Source: Rhynchosporium graminicola (taxonomy: Eukaryota > Ascomycota > Leotiomycetes > Helotiales > Ploettnerulaceae). From it: DNA of 64,000 bases. Positions 49,629-62,100 of this stretch are shown here, piece by piece. How positions within the stretch are numbered: the first letter of the stretch is position 1; every line of letters starts with the position of its first letter. Below the pieces are notes generated by a model, which had not been told where the DNA came from, made no database searches, and saw nothing but the letters and a program-made list of their open reading frames with translations. The position numbers and the translations under genes are program-made. The stretch lies in assembly GCA_900074885.1 (NCBI GenBank), contig FJUW01000003.1, positions 394,512 through 458,511 of the forward strand, in the 5' to 3' direction.

Positions 49629-50134
49629 GGCAGGTTGATGGTTCGACTTGGATTCTGTTGTAATGTATTACTCTGCGTAGGACTGGCAGATCGTGGTGTT
49701 TTGGCGTTACATAGAGCCACTAGGCTCCAGAAGAATCCATTTGTGTTTCTTTCCAGAGAACTAGCAGAGTGAAATCTATATATCGCATCAATCAAAAGCA
49801 ACCAAATTTTATGTTTTTCAGTCTCTTGGTACATTTTTTGCGGGCCGAATTGGTGGCTGCGGCTGACTCGGTACCTTAATATCCCTCGCCTTTAGTGTGC
49901 CGAGAGTCTTTCAGATGAGAATGGAGTCTGCTCGAAAGAGAGACAGTCCCGTCCATACTCCCTGACTGGAGCTAGCATTCCAATACATCGAATATTCTCA
50001 AGGTTATCTATCACCTACACTACGATAGGCACGCAGGCTATGGCTATCTGAAAAACGTAGCTGATCGAGACAGCAATGCTTTTTTCTCGACACCCGAAAT
50101 CACGAAATGATAACAGAAATCAACGGACTACTAG
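49629..50134. other. Convergent spacer
   Basis: About 500 bp between the 3' ends of the GH47 gene and the minus-strand subtilase. No gene is visible. Confidence 0.5.
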
Positions 50135-53100
50135 TTAATTATATAAGTCATGAAACACATGTTTCAATAAATCGTTCATTTGAAGTAAGATTCCGGGGGA
50201 TTCTTTTCTCGTTTTATAATTCAGTTGGCTCACCTCCCTGCCACCCCATCGAGCTACGACACGATTCCGTTAGCATGTTCGGTTTCTTCGGGAAGAAATT
50301 CTGGTTCTTTCGGGACCAGTGGGGAATACCAAGGGAAACAAGGAAGACTTACAATAATCCCATAGCTCGCCTACGTACGGGATGTTGAAGATATCGTTGT
50401 TGTTTTGGACTACCACGAAGCCCGCTAGAGAGAACCTCGGAGTCAGTATTGCCTACTCAGAGAACCTTGATAGTAGGAGAATAAGACAAGTGTGGAGACG
50501 TCTACTCGGGAGAAAAGCGCGGGCTTCACTCGACCCTCAACATGCTCGAAGAGCCGAAGAGGAGAGAAAGAAACCGAAGGATACTCACTGTATGTTGGCA
50601 GTAACAAGTTAATCGCATCGTCACCCCACGTGGCCTCATTTGGGATAGGCGCCACAATATCCACGAGAACGAGCTTACGCTCTCCCCCATTCACCGTCAC
50701 CTCGTTCGAAGGAAATTTGGCGGTGGCGTAGTATGGATACATGTGGTTATTGTACTCTTCCTTCCACCACAGATTCTGCATCAGTGCCGCGGGCGTGTGC
50801 GAGAGTTTATAAACCTTGGACCGGGTAGAAAGGTTCGTGATGGTGAAGTTCAAATGCGCAGTATTGTTCCACGTTATGTAATCCTTGGACAGACCGGCGC
50901 TCAGTTGGGGAGGTGTGATGAGCGATTCGTACGCGAGTGCGTTTTGCACGTTCAGGAGACCGCCGCCCTGCTGGATGGCGGCGGATTTGATGTTTTGGTT
51001 GTAGAACCAGGGGAGTGGTTTCCCGCTGTTTTGCATGAGGGAGTAGATTTGTAGGACGCTTAGTTTGGGCTTTTGAGATTTAATTAGAGCGTATGCGCCG
51101 GCCATATAGGGTGTTGCCATGGAAGTTCCTGAGATGATGGTGTAGCCGCCGTAGCCTAGTCCCCAGGAAGAGAGGATATGTCCGCCTGGAGCGGAGAGTT
51201 GCGGTTTTAGATTTAGTTGAAAGGTGGGACCTATGGAGGAGAAGTTGCTCATGAATCCTGGTGTGGAGGCGACGACACTCTTAGCTGCGTGGTTTGTTGA
51301 GCTGAAGGAGATTTTGTATTGGAATGGCTTTTTACTGAAGCTTCTTAGGAGGGTTTGCGAGTCTTGGACTGTGAGACTGATAGGTTCGATTTGCCAGTAA
51401 GAGGAGGGGTTGCCGCTGTTGTATTCTTTACCGTAGAAGGGATCCTGGGCGGTGGTTGTGTATTGTAGGAAGTACTTGTAGCCGAAACTTGCAGCTAAGT
51501 TTGCTTTTTCTGATGGATTCTGGGATTTAGAGATCAGACATCAGCTCATGGTCATCAGAGCAGGACCCCGAAGCAATTTCCAAGTCTCATTGACTGTCAG
51601 GAGTAACTTACGTGACTTCCATACAGAGTGGCAAGTATGACTGTAGCTGGGTCAATACCACGAGCGGTAAGATTCGCCGCCGCTTGTTCATAATCTTCGT
51701 AGTATGGACCTGTCAGATACCAAGGGTCATCTGCACCAAAATGCATAACCTGAACTATCAGTCCCTCTGGTGGCGACTGTTGTGGCTGATGAGCTGAGTA
51801 GCGTAGATGGCGACCGTTGGAATCAGTAAGCTCATACGTCAAAGGAAATTTTTCACTATCGACTGATCCTACAGCAAAGATGCTGGAGCTGGTAGCTGGG
51901 GATGAGGGAGCAAATGTGCCTGAACCCCCGTTGTTTCCTGTGGCGGCAAACATGGCAATTCCTTTCGCTAGAAGATTATCGGAGATCACAGAGTACGGAT
52001 TGGTCAGTTCGTCAGGCCAGACTTGTCCGAAAGACATGCTAATAGCATCTACACCATCTGAGGCGGCTCTAAGAATTGCTTTGATAATAATGTCATCGGC
52101 AGCGCCTCCAAAGCAACCAAAGATACGATACATTCCTGTGCGAGTATTAGTATTGCTGGCAGTAAAGATGTATGGAGACTCACCTAGAGTAACCTCAGGA
52201 GCCACACCAACTAGACCAAAACCAGTACCAGGCTGATCTAACATTGCAACGATACCTATCAGAGGTCAGTCATTTATCAGGAATCTAGAATGCTTCTGAT
52301 TACCAGCGACGTGTGATCCATGACCTCCCTTGACACAAGTTACCAGTGGGTCGGCCTTCTCGACAGGTGGGACGCCGTGATCCGGATCATAGTCGTCTCC
52401 AGCGAGATCGTAGCCTATTGACAATGTCAGTGTTCGCTTCCATGGTCTAGGCATAAAATGAAGATGGAGAGTTATTTGAGTTGGACATACCGAAGGCAAT
52501 CTTGCAACCTTCTCCGAAGCAACCACCGAGAGATGGATGTCTATAGTCCACCCCAGAATCAATGATCCCAATCTTGATACCCTTTCCTTTTATACCGGCG
52601 GCGTGAGCTTTGTCCACTCCAGTCATTGCACGTGGCCGATTGACGTCCAGCTCGCCAATGATATGTGGGAGAGGGCCATCAGTTCTTGCCATGTTCGCTG
52701 TTCCCTCTTTCATGGGTAGCAGCAGAGCAGCCGATGGTGCAGGAACAGTCTTGACAGGCCATACTGCAGCAACATTCTTCAAGTTTCTGAGAGCTTGAAT
52801 GTCACCCCCGTGGAGATCCAGAGACAGGCCAACGAAGATGGACTCCTCAGAAAAAGTTTCACGAACGGAGTAGTTCAGACCAGCGTCTTGTCTCGCCGTC
52901 AAGTGAAACTCATTGTGGAGGTCAGATGCTCTCTTAGTAAGAGAGCTTCCGGTTCCGAGTTGCACAATGAAAGCTCCAGCGACAACCTTAGGTTGAGGTT
53001 TGCCGGCAGCTTTCTTCGACTCGGCCGAGATAGGAGTGAGGGCGGCTGATTTGCGTGAGATTGGCCCTGGGAGGAATGATGCTGGATTGCAGATAAAATT

Positions 53101-53148
53101 TTCGGCGAGCAGGGCTACTACCAGAAAGAGGGCATTTTTTCCGATCAT
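50135..53148 (-). CDS. Secreted S8 subtilisin-like protease (Vpr/Pr1C type)
   Basis: Minus-strand exons: 53148-52491, 52414-52304, 52255-52184, 52135-51612, 51519-50589, 50424-50353, 50253-50135, in frame for 828 aa. The start is the ATG giving a signal peptide (MIGKNALFLVVALLAENF). An inhibitor-I9-like propeptide occupies about residues 50-150. The catalytic triad is Asp197 (GIIDSGVDYRHP), His251 (GGHGSHVAG) and Ser588 (SGTSMATP). The long insert between His and Ser is where the PA domain sits in this group, and a fibronectin-like C-terminal region (TWNNTAHLNFTITNLS) follows. It is probably a secreted endoprotease for protein nutrition or host tissue. The last exon (50253-50135) is uncertain; the end of the family protein seems shortened or mis-modelled. 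Confidence 0.9.
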
Positions 53149-55987
53149 GGCGAAGGCGTACAGATCAATATCAAGGGACAAGGGATCGAGGCTCAGGTAT
53201 TCCGTAACTCAACAGGAGTTGATCCGGCTTTATAGGAGGACGATGAGGCATTTTATACTTATCAGCCTCCCGTATGTATAGTAGAGCTTTCGAGCTGATA
53301 TCTGGAACCACAGCTAACTAGCTTACCAAGTTGGTTGGGACCAAGGAAGATGCAAATATTGATTTTCATTTCTGGTGTGAATCCAAATGCGTATGACCGG
53401 ATATGGATTTCATCGGCGTTACAATCACGTCGTCGTTGGTGAGCCTCTTGGACTAGAGTACTCAACGTCTAACACTAGCAAGGTTAAACCTCTGCACGCG
53501 TCCGTTTTGAAATAGTGGCATTGACATCCCGAGATGGCATTCTGACATTCTCTGGTAAGATTCAAAGCTGGACATTCATTGATTGCCTGCGAAATCCACT
53601 GAGGTAAGGGAACACCTCCGTATGAGACCTTGGTAATAACCTTTTTCCGATTCAAGACTAGTCAGTCGCTGTAGCTTTGTGCCGTAAGGACATAAAAAGG
53701 GCCGCACAAGGCACTAGATTGAGGGATCCGAGTTATCTCGCTATCCTTACTAGATCTTCCGAGCACAACTACGCCTCCTTGGCCTAAGGTACCTCCAGTC
53801 AGAAGTCATGATAATGACTACGGACTGATTATGAAGACTTAGCAGCAAGAATGTGCCTCCCCCCCACGAATGATTGCTGGTTTAGAAGAAAGGGGACGGC
53901 AATACAGATGAGTATCGAAGTAATGCCCTAGAAATTCGAGTATGATCCCAGTCTGCTATGCGGGTTCAGCTGGTTAGATAAGCCACTACCTGCTGTGCCA
54001 CTGTAGCACAAGAAGATTCTCAGATGTTAATCGATACATCTAAATGATGCAGCCCACTATTGCGCAAGCTTTGACTAAATCAGACGTCAGATACCAAGGT
54101 GTGCTGACACATAGACACATATCTCAACTCTTGACAGATACGTCTCCAATCAAGAAGACTGATTGATAAAAGTCCTGGTTTCACGGTACGGCACGTCGGC
54201 AATGTACCGTTTTGGGACCACGGCACAGTGGGGTACCGCCGCCATCCCGTTGAAGCAGGGGAGGTCCATAATTAGCATACTGCATTCAAGAGTATTGCAG
54301 ACGTCTATCGGAATCATCAGCGCCATAATCGTATTACTTGCATCAGAAGGCATACAAGAGCCTGTACGTTACCACAGGAAGTCGCTACAATAAAGACGAC
54401 ACAGGATGTAGTTGATGTAAGCTTCCCATTTAAGCCAAAGCCAGGGTAGCTAAGCGAATAGTTTGGCAGGAGTTTATCGAGGGTGGGCGATAGAAAGTCG
54501 ACTTCGGCACATGAGAAACACAAAGGCATACTTTATGGGCGCAAGCCGATAAAAAAAAAATCACAAAAGTTTCTCGGGATACTTCCTCAAGCCATCCTTT
54601 GGCGCCATCGAACGTTTTGATCACTTCAAAATTCAAGTACAGTGAAATTAACGAGGTCCGGAATCGCTTCCCCCAAGATGAATTTGGCTCGCCTCACTTG
54701 TAAAGTAGTGCCAAGCCTGAAATATATTTATTCAGAAGGAAGGATGAGGGTGTTTCTAACATTTCGAATGCTTGGTTGGTGCCAGTTATTCGGAGCCGAG
54801 TTTTGAGAACGCAAGTTTCGCAAACTCCGTCCTGTCGCATCCTTCACAGAAACCAGGGGAAGATTTCTTTACCACCTTGAGTAACCTACGTAGCAACTCA
54901 CGAATTGAGACTGAGTGTAACCTGAAGCTGCCGTCAATTTTCACCGATTGCGGCATTCCGATTTTTCCCCGGCTGCGAATACGTTATCGCCCGCGAGGAG
55001 GTTAAACTTGGACAGGGACGGTGTCGGCAAATTATGACTGTGACAGAGTCACTGATGCGGCAGCACCTTCTCGATGGATCCGAGCCGTGCAGGAATTACA
55101 AAAATCGCACTTGAAATGACTTTTCGTGCAGATATGTCGATGCTTGAGCTATTCGGTGTTCTTCTGGAAGATCAATAAAGCTGCAGGCTTGGGGAGAAGC
55201 TAGAGATTATTGCCAAGTGCTAAAGCGAACCCAGTGAGGATTTCTTCCTTCGTAAGACCTCCGATGCAGCTATGCCATATCCTACCGGGCCACGCGCTTT
55301 TGCCTTCGAACATCTATTCAGTAACGCGAGGATAGAACTCCCGTAGTCCGTTATCTCTCTGCCCATCCTCTATATCGCTGCTAGAAATGGCATTTCTTGC
55401 GGTGTCTTGTATGGATTTATCAGTGTCTATACTGTTATTTCCGTACTCTACTTCTGGGCCTTCTGCGTCTTTTTAGTCTTCTTCTTCCTCGCCGCTATCA
55501 GGCATCGTAGAGTAATCGTACGATTTCGATAGAAAAGGGTGGAGGTACAGTCGAAACTGCTGTAGTCAGCGCAAAGGCACTCCAAAAGAACAGTTGTCAA
55601 ATTATTTTACGTCGTGGTATTTGGTTGAGTTGAAAATAATCCAGTGAAGGTTGTGGTAATTGTAGTGAACAATTTGACGGGGAAAGAGTAAATTTCATTT
55701 GATATATATATAAACTAAACACGAACCACTTTCTAAAATCGTTCTGTAAGCGTGTTCACATACATTTCACTGTCTGCAAAATATTCGATTAACCTCTTCA
55801 ATAGTTTCTCACCAATGATGAGTAAAAGGGCTTGCATACAGCCTAGATTCAACCCACGAATACCTTGGCATCATGTGGTTGGTAATATTTCATCGTCGTC
55901 GTTCTCCAGCCTCTCCTTCTCCACCTACACAATGTCTTGCACTTGACGATCTCTTATAACAAACACACGGCTAGAGACACACAATCG
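53149..55987. other. Intergenic region with one orphan hydrophobic ORF
   Basis: 2.8 kb with no confident gene. Several short frames (for example 54772-55005) look random. A membrane-like open stretch at about 55345-55533 is listed separately. Confidence 0.4.
55345..55533 (+). other. Orphan membrane-segment ORF, possible terminal exon
   Basis: About 60 codons without an ATG, preceded by an acceptor-like CCCGTAG and ending in TAG. It encodes two hydrophobic stretches (ISVYTVISVLYFWAFCVFLV and neighbours) and a basic end (RHRRVIVRFR). It might be the last exon of a gene whose other exons I cannot find, or chance. Confidence 0.2.
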
Positions 55988-57570
55988 ATGGAGCATACTT
56001 GGAATGACCGTTCGATATCCACCTTCACTTCGGAAGAGTCTTCCTTGATTGGAACAACTTCTCAAAAGCTTATCGATCGTATCCTAGATGCGGAAGATAG
56101 CTTGTCTACTCATGTCAACGATCTTACGATCAAAGACTGGAAACCAGAGAAAGATGGGACAGATGTGCTGTGCAAAATATTGAACAATCTCAAAGATCGT
56201 GAGAGCTTCAGGCGAGTACCATCATAAATTCATATATGACCAGATGGCTAATATAATTTCAGTTGGAACTCGACATCCTTATTGCAAAAGACGTCCTAGA
56301 CTTGTTCCACTCGAGATTCTCGGAGGCTCGCCTTTTGTCTCAAACACTTCCAGAGGCGTGGCGGGCGACGAAAATCCCATATGACATGTCTATGGATATT
56401 GCCCTGCTTATTTCGCCTCAGCTCTACTCTCTGGAATATGGTGTGCTATATAAAAGCCCAAGAGCTCGTATCTCAGAATTTCCTGTCTCCATCCAAGTCA
56501 TTCTGCAAGCCATAACCTACGAATCTTATGTCTTGCCCTTGTACTTGATTCTCGCTTCGAGTTCAGAGAATAACATCCGAAGTATGCTGAGTTCGGAGCA
56601 AATGGCCATGGCCCCTTTAACCTGTCCTTGAAAATCGGGTATTTCTCACCCCCTCTTGAAGAGTTGGCACTCGTACCTTCTGAAAACATGTACCACCTGT
56701 CACGAGATCACTGCCTGGCCTTGAAAGCAAGCCTTGGCCTGACGATGCTAAGGACCCTGAATCTCGGGAGAAATATTTACCATTCTTCTGTTCTATTCAC
56801 CGAGCTCACTGGCTGCATGCCTAAGCTCAAATCTCTGCGTGTTTGCATTCCCAACCAATCGGCCTCTCCTTGTTAATATTCGGACAAGCAAATGGCACAC
56901 CTCAACAAAATAGTGGCAGAGGTCCCCTCGTTTCCTTCCGAATCTGATGACTATTCTGAACCGACTACTACAGCTGTTAATGACATCATGTATGATTACA
57001 CCAGTGCGCTGCAAAAGAAACACGAAGAAACCGTGGGAAGGGTTACTAAATTCAATTTTGGGCTTGGAAGAGTTGCGCATTGTTAATCAAGCATGGAAAT
57101 GGTCTCCCAAACTCTGAACCTTGATACAGTGCCACGCTTCAACTTTGCGGAAGCTTACTATGGATGTACCGGGGAACCAAGTTGAGGATGGTTCTGAGTC
57201 TGTTGGCGAGGGAGGAACTATTCGCGATAAATCCATTCAAGTGCGTGCCCCTTTCCAAATATCCCATTGACCCAGTCCTGGAAAATAACATCTGACGACC
57301 TCCAGCCTAACACCTCATACTTCAAATTCAGCGCCTTCCCCAACCTCACCTCCCTGTGCCTATCCATCAAAATTAACAGAGAAGAATTATGGCGCGGATT
57401 AAACGCAGACAACATCGAGGGACTGGCTGCAACTATCTTCCGTAATTTTTCCAAAGACAATCCCAAGTCTAAGATACGAGTGCTAGAATTTGACGTTCGG
57501 AGAGTTTATAGCTTATTACGTGCTAACGATACTAAACGACTAAGTTTAAATAGTATGATAGTTATTTTAT
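55988..57570 (+). pseudogene. Leucine-rich-repeat (F-box-family-like) gene, decayed and truncated
   Basis: Exon 55988-56215 joins 56263 by a good 47-nt intron (branch GCTAAT). LRR-like words then follow in changing frames: LTMLRTLNLGRN and MPKLKSLRVCIP at about 56735-56850, LEELRIVNQAW at about 57065, STLRKLTMDVPG at about 57145, and FPNLTSLCLSIKI at about 57330 after another plausible intron (57241-57305). Frame changes near 56585 and 57060 and an in-frame TGA near 57112 interrupt it. Such LRR proteins are usually F-box adaptors in fungi, but I do not see an F-box. The coding character stops near 57500, where TA-rich sequence begins. Confidence 0.55.
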
Positions 57571-58396
57571 GATCTATACTATCTATCTTTCCAATAGTTA
57601 GTTTAGCTCAAATACTCAGAGCAGAAAAATACTCATTGCCAGTTCAAAACTCAGCATCAACGCTAGCCGATCAACTTTAACGTAGCACTTGTAAGGAGTT
57701 GATATTCAATTAGTTCAGCCAAATTTCATCCTATCCTAGACCTATCCTAGGGAAGCATAGCCACTAGCATAATGTAGGTTGATAGAAGGAGTCGAGGTGA
57801 TCGAATTCTTACCCCGTATCTGCTATTTAGTACCTTAAAGCGAGGTAATGGCAGGGGTATGTGAGTGGGCACGAAATAGTCAAAGGACGGCCACAGAACG
57901 GTGCCGGTCTCGAATCGTATAAGAGAGAATGAATTACTAGGAGCCGGGTCTCTAATAGTTCTTAGGCAAGACCTATCTATCCTAACAGGTTCCTTCCCTT
58001 TCAAGTACTCGGAACAAAAAGACTTTGGTATCGACACTAGCTTACTTTAACAGATCCAACGCAAGGCCTAAATAGATTTAGTACTCGATCGATTTAGCAA
58101 ATTATACTTTAGATAAGTGAATCCCTATATATACCTTCTAAGTTATTCAGGGATTACATAAATTCCAAATGTTTATTATGATAAAGTTATCAAACGTTAT
58201 GACAGGTTGCACCAGTTAGTATGCTTGACGCCGAAGGCGTCTACGCTGGTACCTGACTTATTATTATATGTATACTAATACTACTGCCACTAGCGGCTGC
58301 GGTATTATGTTTTCTTCGAAGGGAGACTCTTATTCCTTACTTCCCTCCTTAGTTAAATTCACCTTATAATATAGACGAGCTTCTGTACTATATACT
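57571..58396. other. TA-rich left flank of the second chromovirus
   Basis: No gene is seen. Composition is intermediate, with RIP-like patches. A short hairpin, GACGCCGAAGGCGTC (58227-58241), lies about 170 bp before the LTR stub. Confidence 0.5.
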
Positions 58397-58417
58397 TATA
58401 ACGACACAAGACTCAAG
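58397..58417 (-). repeat. Inverted stub of a chromovirus LTR 3' end (21 bp)
   Basis: The minus strand reads CTTGAGTCTTGTGTCGTTATA, which equals the last 21 bases of the LTR at 35457-35477. It abuts the start of the forward LTR at 58418. The simplest explanation is that a forward copy inserted 21 bp inside an older inverted LTR. Confidence 0.75.
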
Positions 58418-58685
58418 TGTGACGACAGCTCACCTGAATATCACATGAGAAGAAGGATAGATAAAAGGGCCAAAGTTAAAAGGTATCCCGGCAGAACTAG
58501 TATCCGACCCGGTATAGTATCGGACTAGTACCGGTATATATATATAAGGTGCTTTATACTCTATCTCTCTTCTTCTTCCTTCCTTATCTTTTTGTTTCCT
58601 TTATAGTAGACTATATAAGATCGCTCTTAGCCTTCTTACTTATTTATTCTTACTTATATACTGCCTTAAGTCTTATATTATTATA
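58418..58685 (+). repeat. 5' LTR of chromovirus copy 2
   Basis: 268 bp, starting TGTGACGACA, the best preserved left end of the three LTRs here, and ending ATTATTATA. It matches 15891-16158 and 35210-35477. Confidence 0.95.
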
Positions 58686-59169
58686 TTAAATAAAAAGATA
58701 AGGATAGCCGGAGATAGCTTACTATAATATCTTACTACTAAGTTAGTTATTCGATAACTACTTATATATAGCTAAGATACTAGAGATCTCTCGGATAACT
58801 ATAAATCAGGGTTTAATTTAGCTTATCGTAAATAGTATAATAAAGGAGGTTTTCGCTAACGCTCCTTTAATAATTCCCTTAGTATAAAGGAATTATAGAT
58901 AGATTTTGAAGAAAGTATAATAAATACCCCGGAACTTTAACTTCTACGTATCGCTGCTAAAATAGCTTTAATATACTCTTTTTTAAGCTATTATTATAGC
59001 TCTTAACTAATAAACTAGAGACCTCTCTAGTTCTAGGGGAACTCGACGCGATTCCTCCCGCTCTACCTCTGAACTTAATCCGTTATATCCTTCCTTACTT
59101 TAAATATCTCTTACCTTAGAGAATATTAATACCTTATTAAGGAAGTACTAACTAAGAGAGAAAGGAAAA

Positions 59170-62100
59170 TAAAAGTGAAATTCACTAGGAGTATAATTAC
59201 TAAGTACTCTTACTACTATAGGTGACTCGAACTTGATCTATTCCCTCTTATAATAATTAGCGGACTAGGAGGAAAAGAATAACTCTCTAGAAGATACTAT
59301 AGATAAACTAATCTCTGTATAAGATAAGTTCCTTATAAGGGTCCCTCGCTTATTTTCGACTCTCCTACTAGAACTAATACTATAATCTCCGCGTATAGCG
59401 GAGTTTAATAACCTAATAAACTCTATTCTAATACGTAGTACCGAGAGAGAGGATACTATTCCTAATAAATTATCTCTCTCTCCTGGCGCCGAATTAATAG
59501 AGTTACGCCTTAAGAAGTCTTATCTTACTAAGAAGATCCTGCCCCTAGATAATAAATCGGACTTTACCTTCCTCTAATAGAGAGTATCGATACGAGACTA
59601 GCTAGCCGTGAACGCTAACTACTACCCTACGGACTTCTCTTAGCGTATTCTTATATAGGAGCTAGTTACTAGATTAGCTAAGGAGTATCTTACGTCTTAG
59701 TACCTTACTAACGAGTTTAAAACTAGTAATAAAATAATCTCCTTATTAGAAGAGAACTTTCTTACTAGTTTAGAGGAAGATAATTACTATAACGCTTTCT
59801 ATTACTTAGAAATATAATAACCTAGCTATATACGCGAGACTTTCGCCGAGTTTCATAATCGATTTCAAAGCGCTACTATCTAAGGTAAAGTTAAAAAGAA
59901 AGAGTAGTTCTTTTATATATAAGATAAGATTATATTATCTTTACGCGCTTTAACTCTTATTATTAAACTAACGTGGAATAAGGATTACGCTTCTATAGTT
60001 AGATCCTTACTTTCTTTTAATACTAAGCGTCGCTATAACTTAGAATATACTTATCCCGAGAAAGCTATTACCTAGGTATAGTACTATAAGCTTACTATTA
60101 CTACTGCGACTACTACTAGTTCTACCTCTTACCGGTCCTTAAGCTTAGCTCCTCGATAAACTACTCTTATACTATATATACGTACCTCTACCCCGGTATA
60201 GTCTAGTACTCTCTCCGCGCTAAAACGCTTTATTACCTCGACCGGAGAACCCCTTAGGTATTATAGTTATAGATAGCTTAGTTATATTAAGCTAGATTAC
60301 TCTAATTTACTTAAGGTTTAATTAATTAACGAATTTCCGGAAGAGGATTAAGTAACTAAGGAAGTAGTAGAAGATATACCCTCCGAATCTGGACTAATAC
60401 TAGAGGGAAATAATAAGGCCTAAGTAAAAACTCCTTCTTAGGTCTACGTAAGTATAATCTCTTTAATCTAGACCTTAACTCCCTAATAAGAAGTAAGTAA
60501 TTCATATACCTAATTATAGTTAATATAAACAGGCTAGGAGTCTCTATAAATAGCTTAATCGATACCGGAGCGAACGGTTATTTATTTATTAATTATACTC
60601 TTACCGGACGACTATCAGGGGCTCTTAGTATTAAAATCGAGCTACTACTTTATTCTATTCTAATACGTAGTTTCTAATAGTCTATTAGAACCTATATTAC
60701 CTATTTTATACGTTTATACCTTTCTATTAATAGTAAGCGTATTTATAACTACTCTTTTATTCTCCTCGATTTAGAATAATAAGATATGATTATTAGTATT
60801 AAATAGATATAACGATTTCAAGTTAAGCTAGATACGCTTTACTATAAGCTACTATAGTCGGAACGCTATCTAGCTACTCTCTAATATAATAAGGAGATAA
60901 TTATAACTTTACTATCTTATAAACCTAGTATTAATCGATCTTACTAAATCGATACTAACGCGCGGGACTTAGCTATAAACTAGCTAGACTAATACCGATT
61001 ATACTAAATAGTAGTAATATAGTATATTAACGTATTATCTTTACTTTTTAACTTATTTCTACTTATTACTAAGGAATCCGAACTCTTTTCCGCTCTGAAT
61101 TTATTAAGAAAAGTACTTACGCCGAAACTCTACTATAAGTACTCCTCTTAACTTCTAAGGATCTAGAAACCGGTTCTAATTTACTAAATTAGTACTATAG
61201 CTTTTTACTTTAATATAAAATATAAAGGTTCCGAATTATTCTTTACTAGTATCTATAAGATAGACCGCCTCTTATAAGACTATCTAAATAGCGACTCTCC
61301 TGAGGATCCTAATACCGAACGACTCGTAGCCGAAAAGCTACTAGAATAGTACTATACTCTTAAGGAAGCCTTTTCGAAGCGGGATTCTAATATTCTTCTA
61401 CTATATCGCTTATACGATTATAAAATTATTCTAGAAGAACTATTACTTAATATATATTCACTCTTATATTAGTAATCTATAGATAAATTATAAGTAACTA
61501 AGGAGTATCTTATAAAGAACTTAGATAAGGGATTTATCGAATCTAGCTAAAGTCCCTTTATATTACCTATATTATTCGTTAAGAAGGCCGATAGAGGATT
61601 ACGCTTCTATATCGATTATCGTAAGCTTAATACGATCACTCGAAAAGATTCCTACCTAATACCTAGGATCGATAAGCTCTTAACTCGTATATCTAAAGTA
61701 GTAATCTTTACTAAACTAGATATCCGGGTAATATTTAACTATATCTATATAGACCTCGAATCCGAGGAGTATACTACTTTCCGAACCCGCTTCGGATCCT
61801 ATAAATATAAAGTATTACCTTTCGGGCTCTATAACAGACCTAGTACGTACTAGCGATATATAAATAATATACTATTAGACTACTTAGATAATTTCTATAT
61901 AGCTTACTTAAATAATATCCTTATATACTCGGAAACGCTCTAGGAATATAAGGAATATATTAAATTAGTACTATAACGCTTAATAGATACCGGACTTTAG
62001 GTAGATATTAAGAAAAGCGAATTCCATATTACCTGGACTAATTACCTCGGATATATCGTTATTATTAATAGAATCGAGCTAGATCCTGAGAAGGTAGTAC

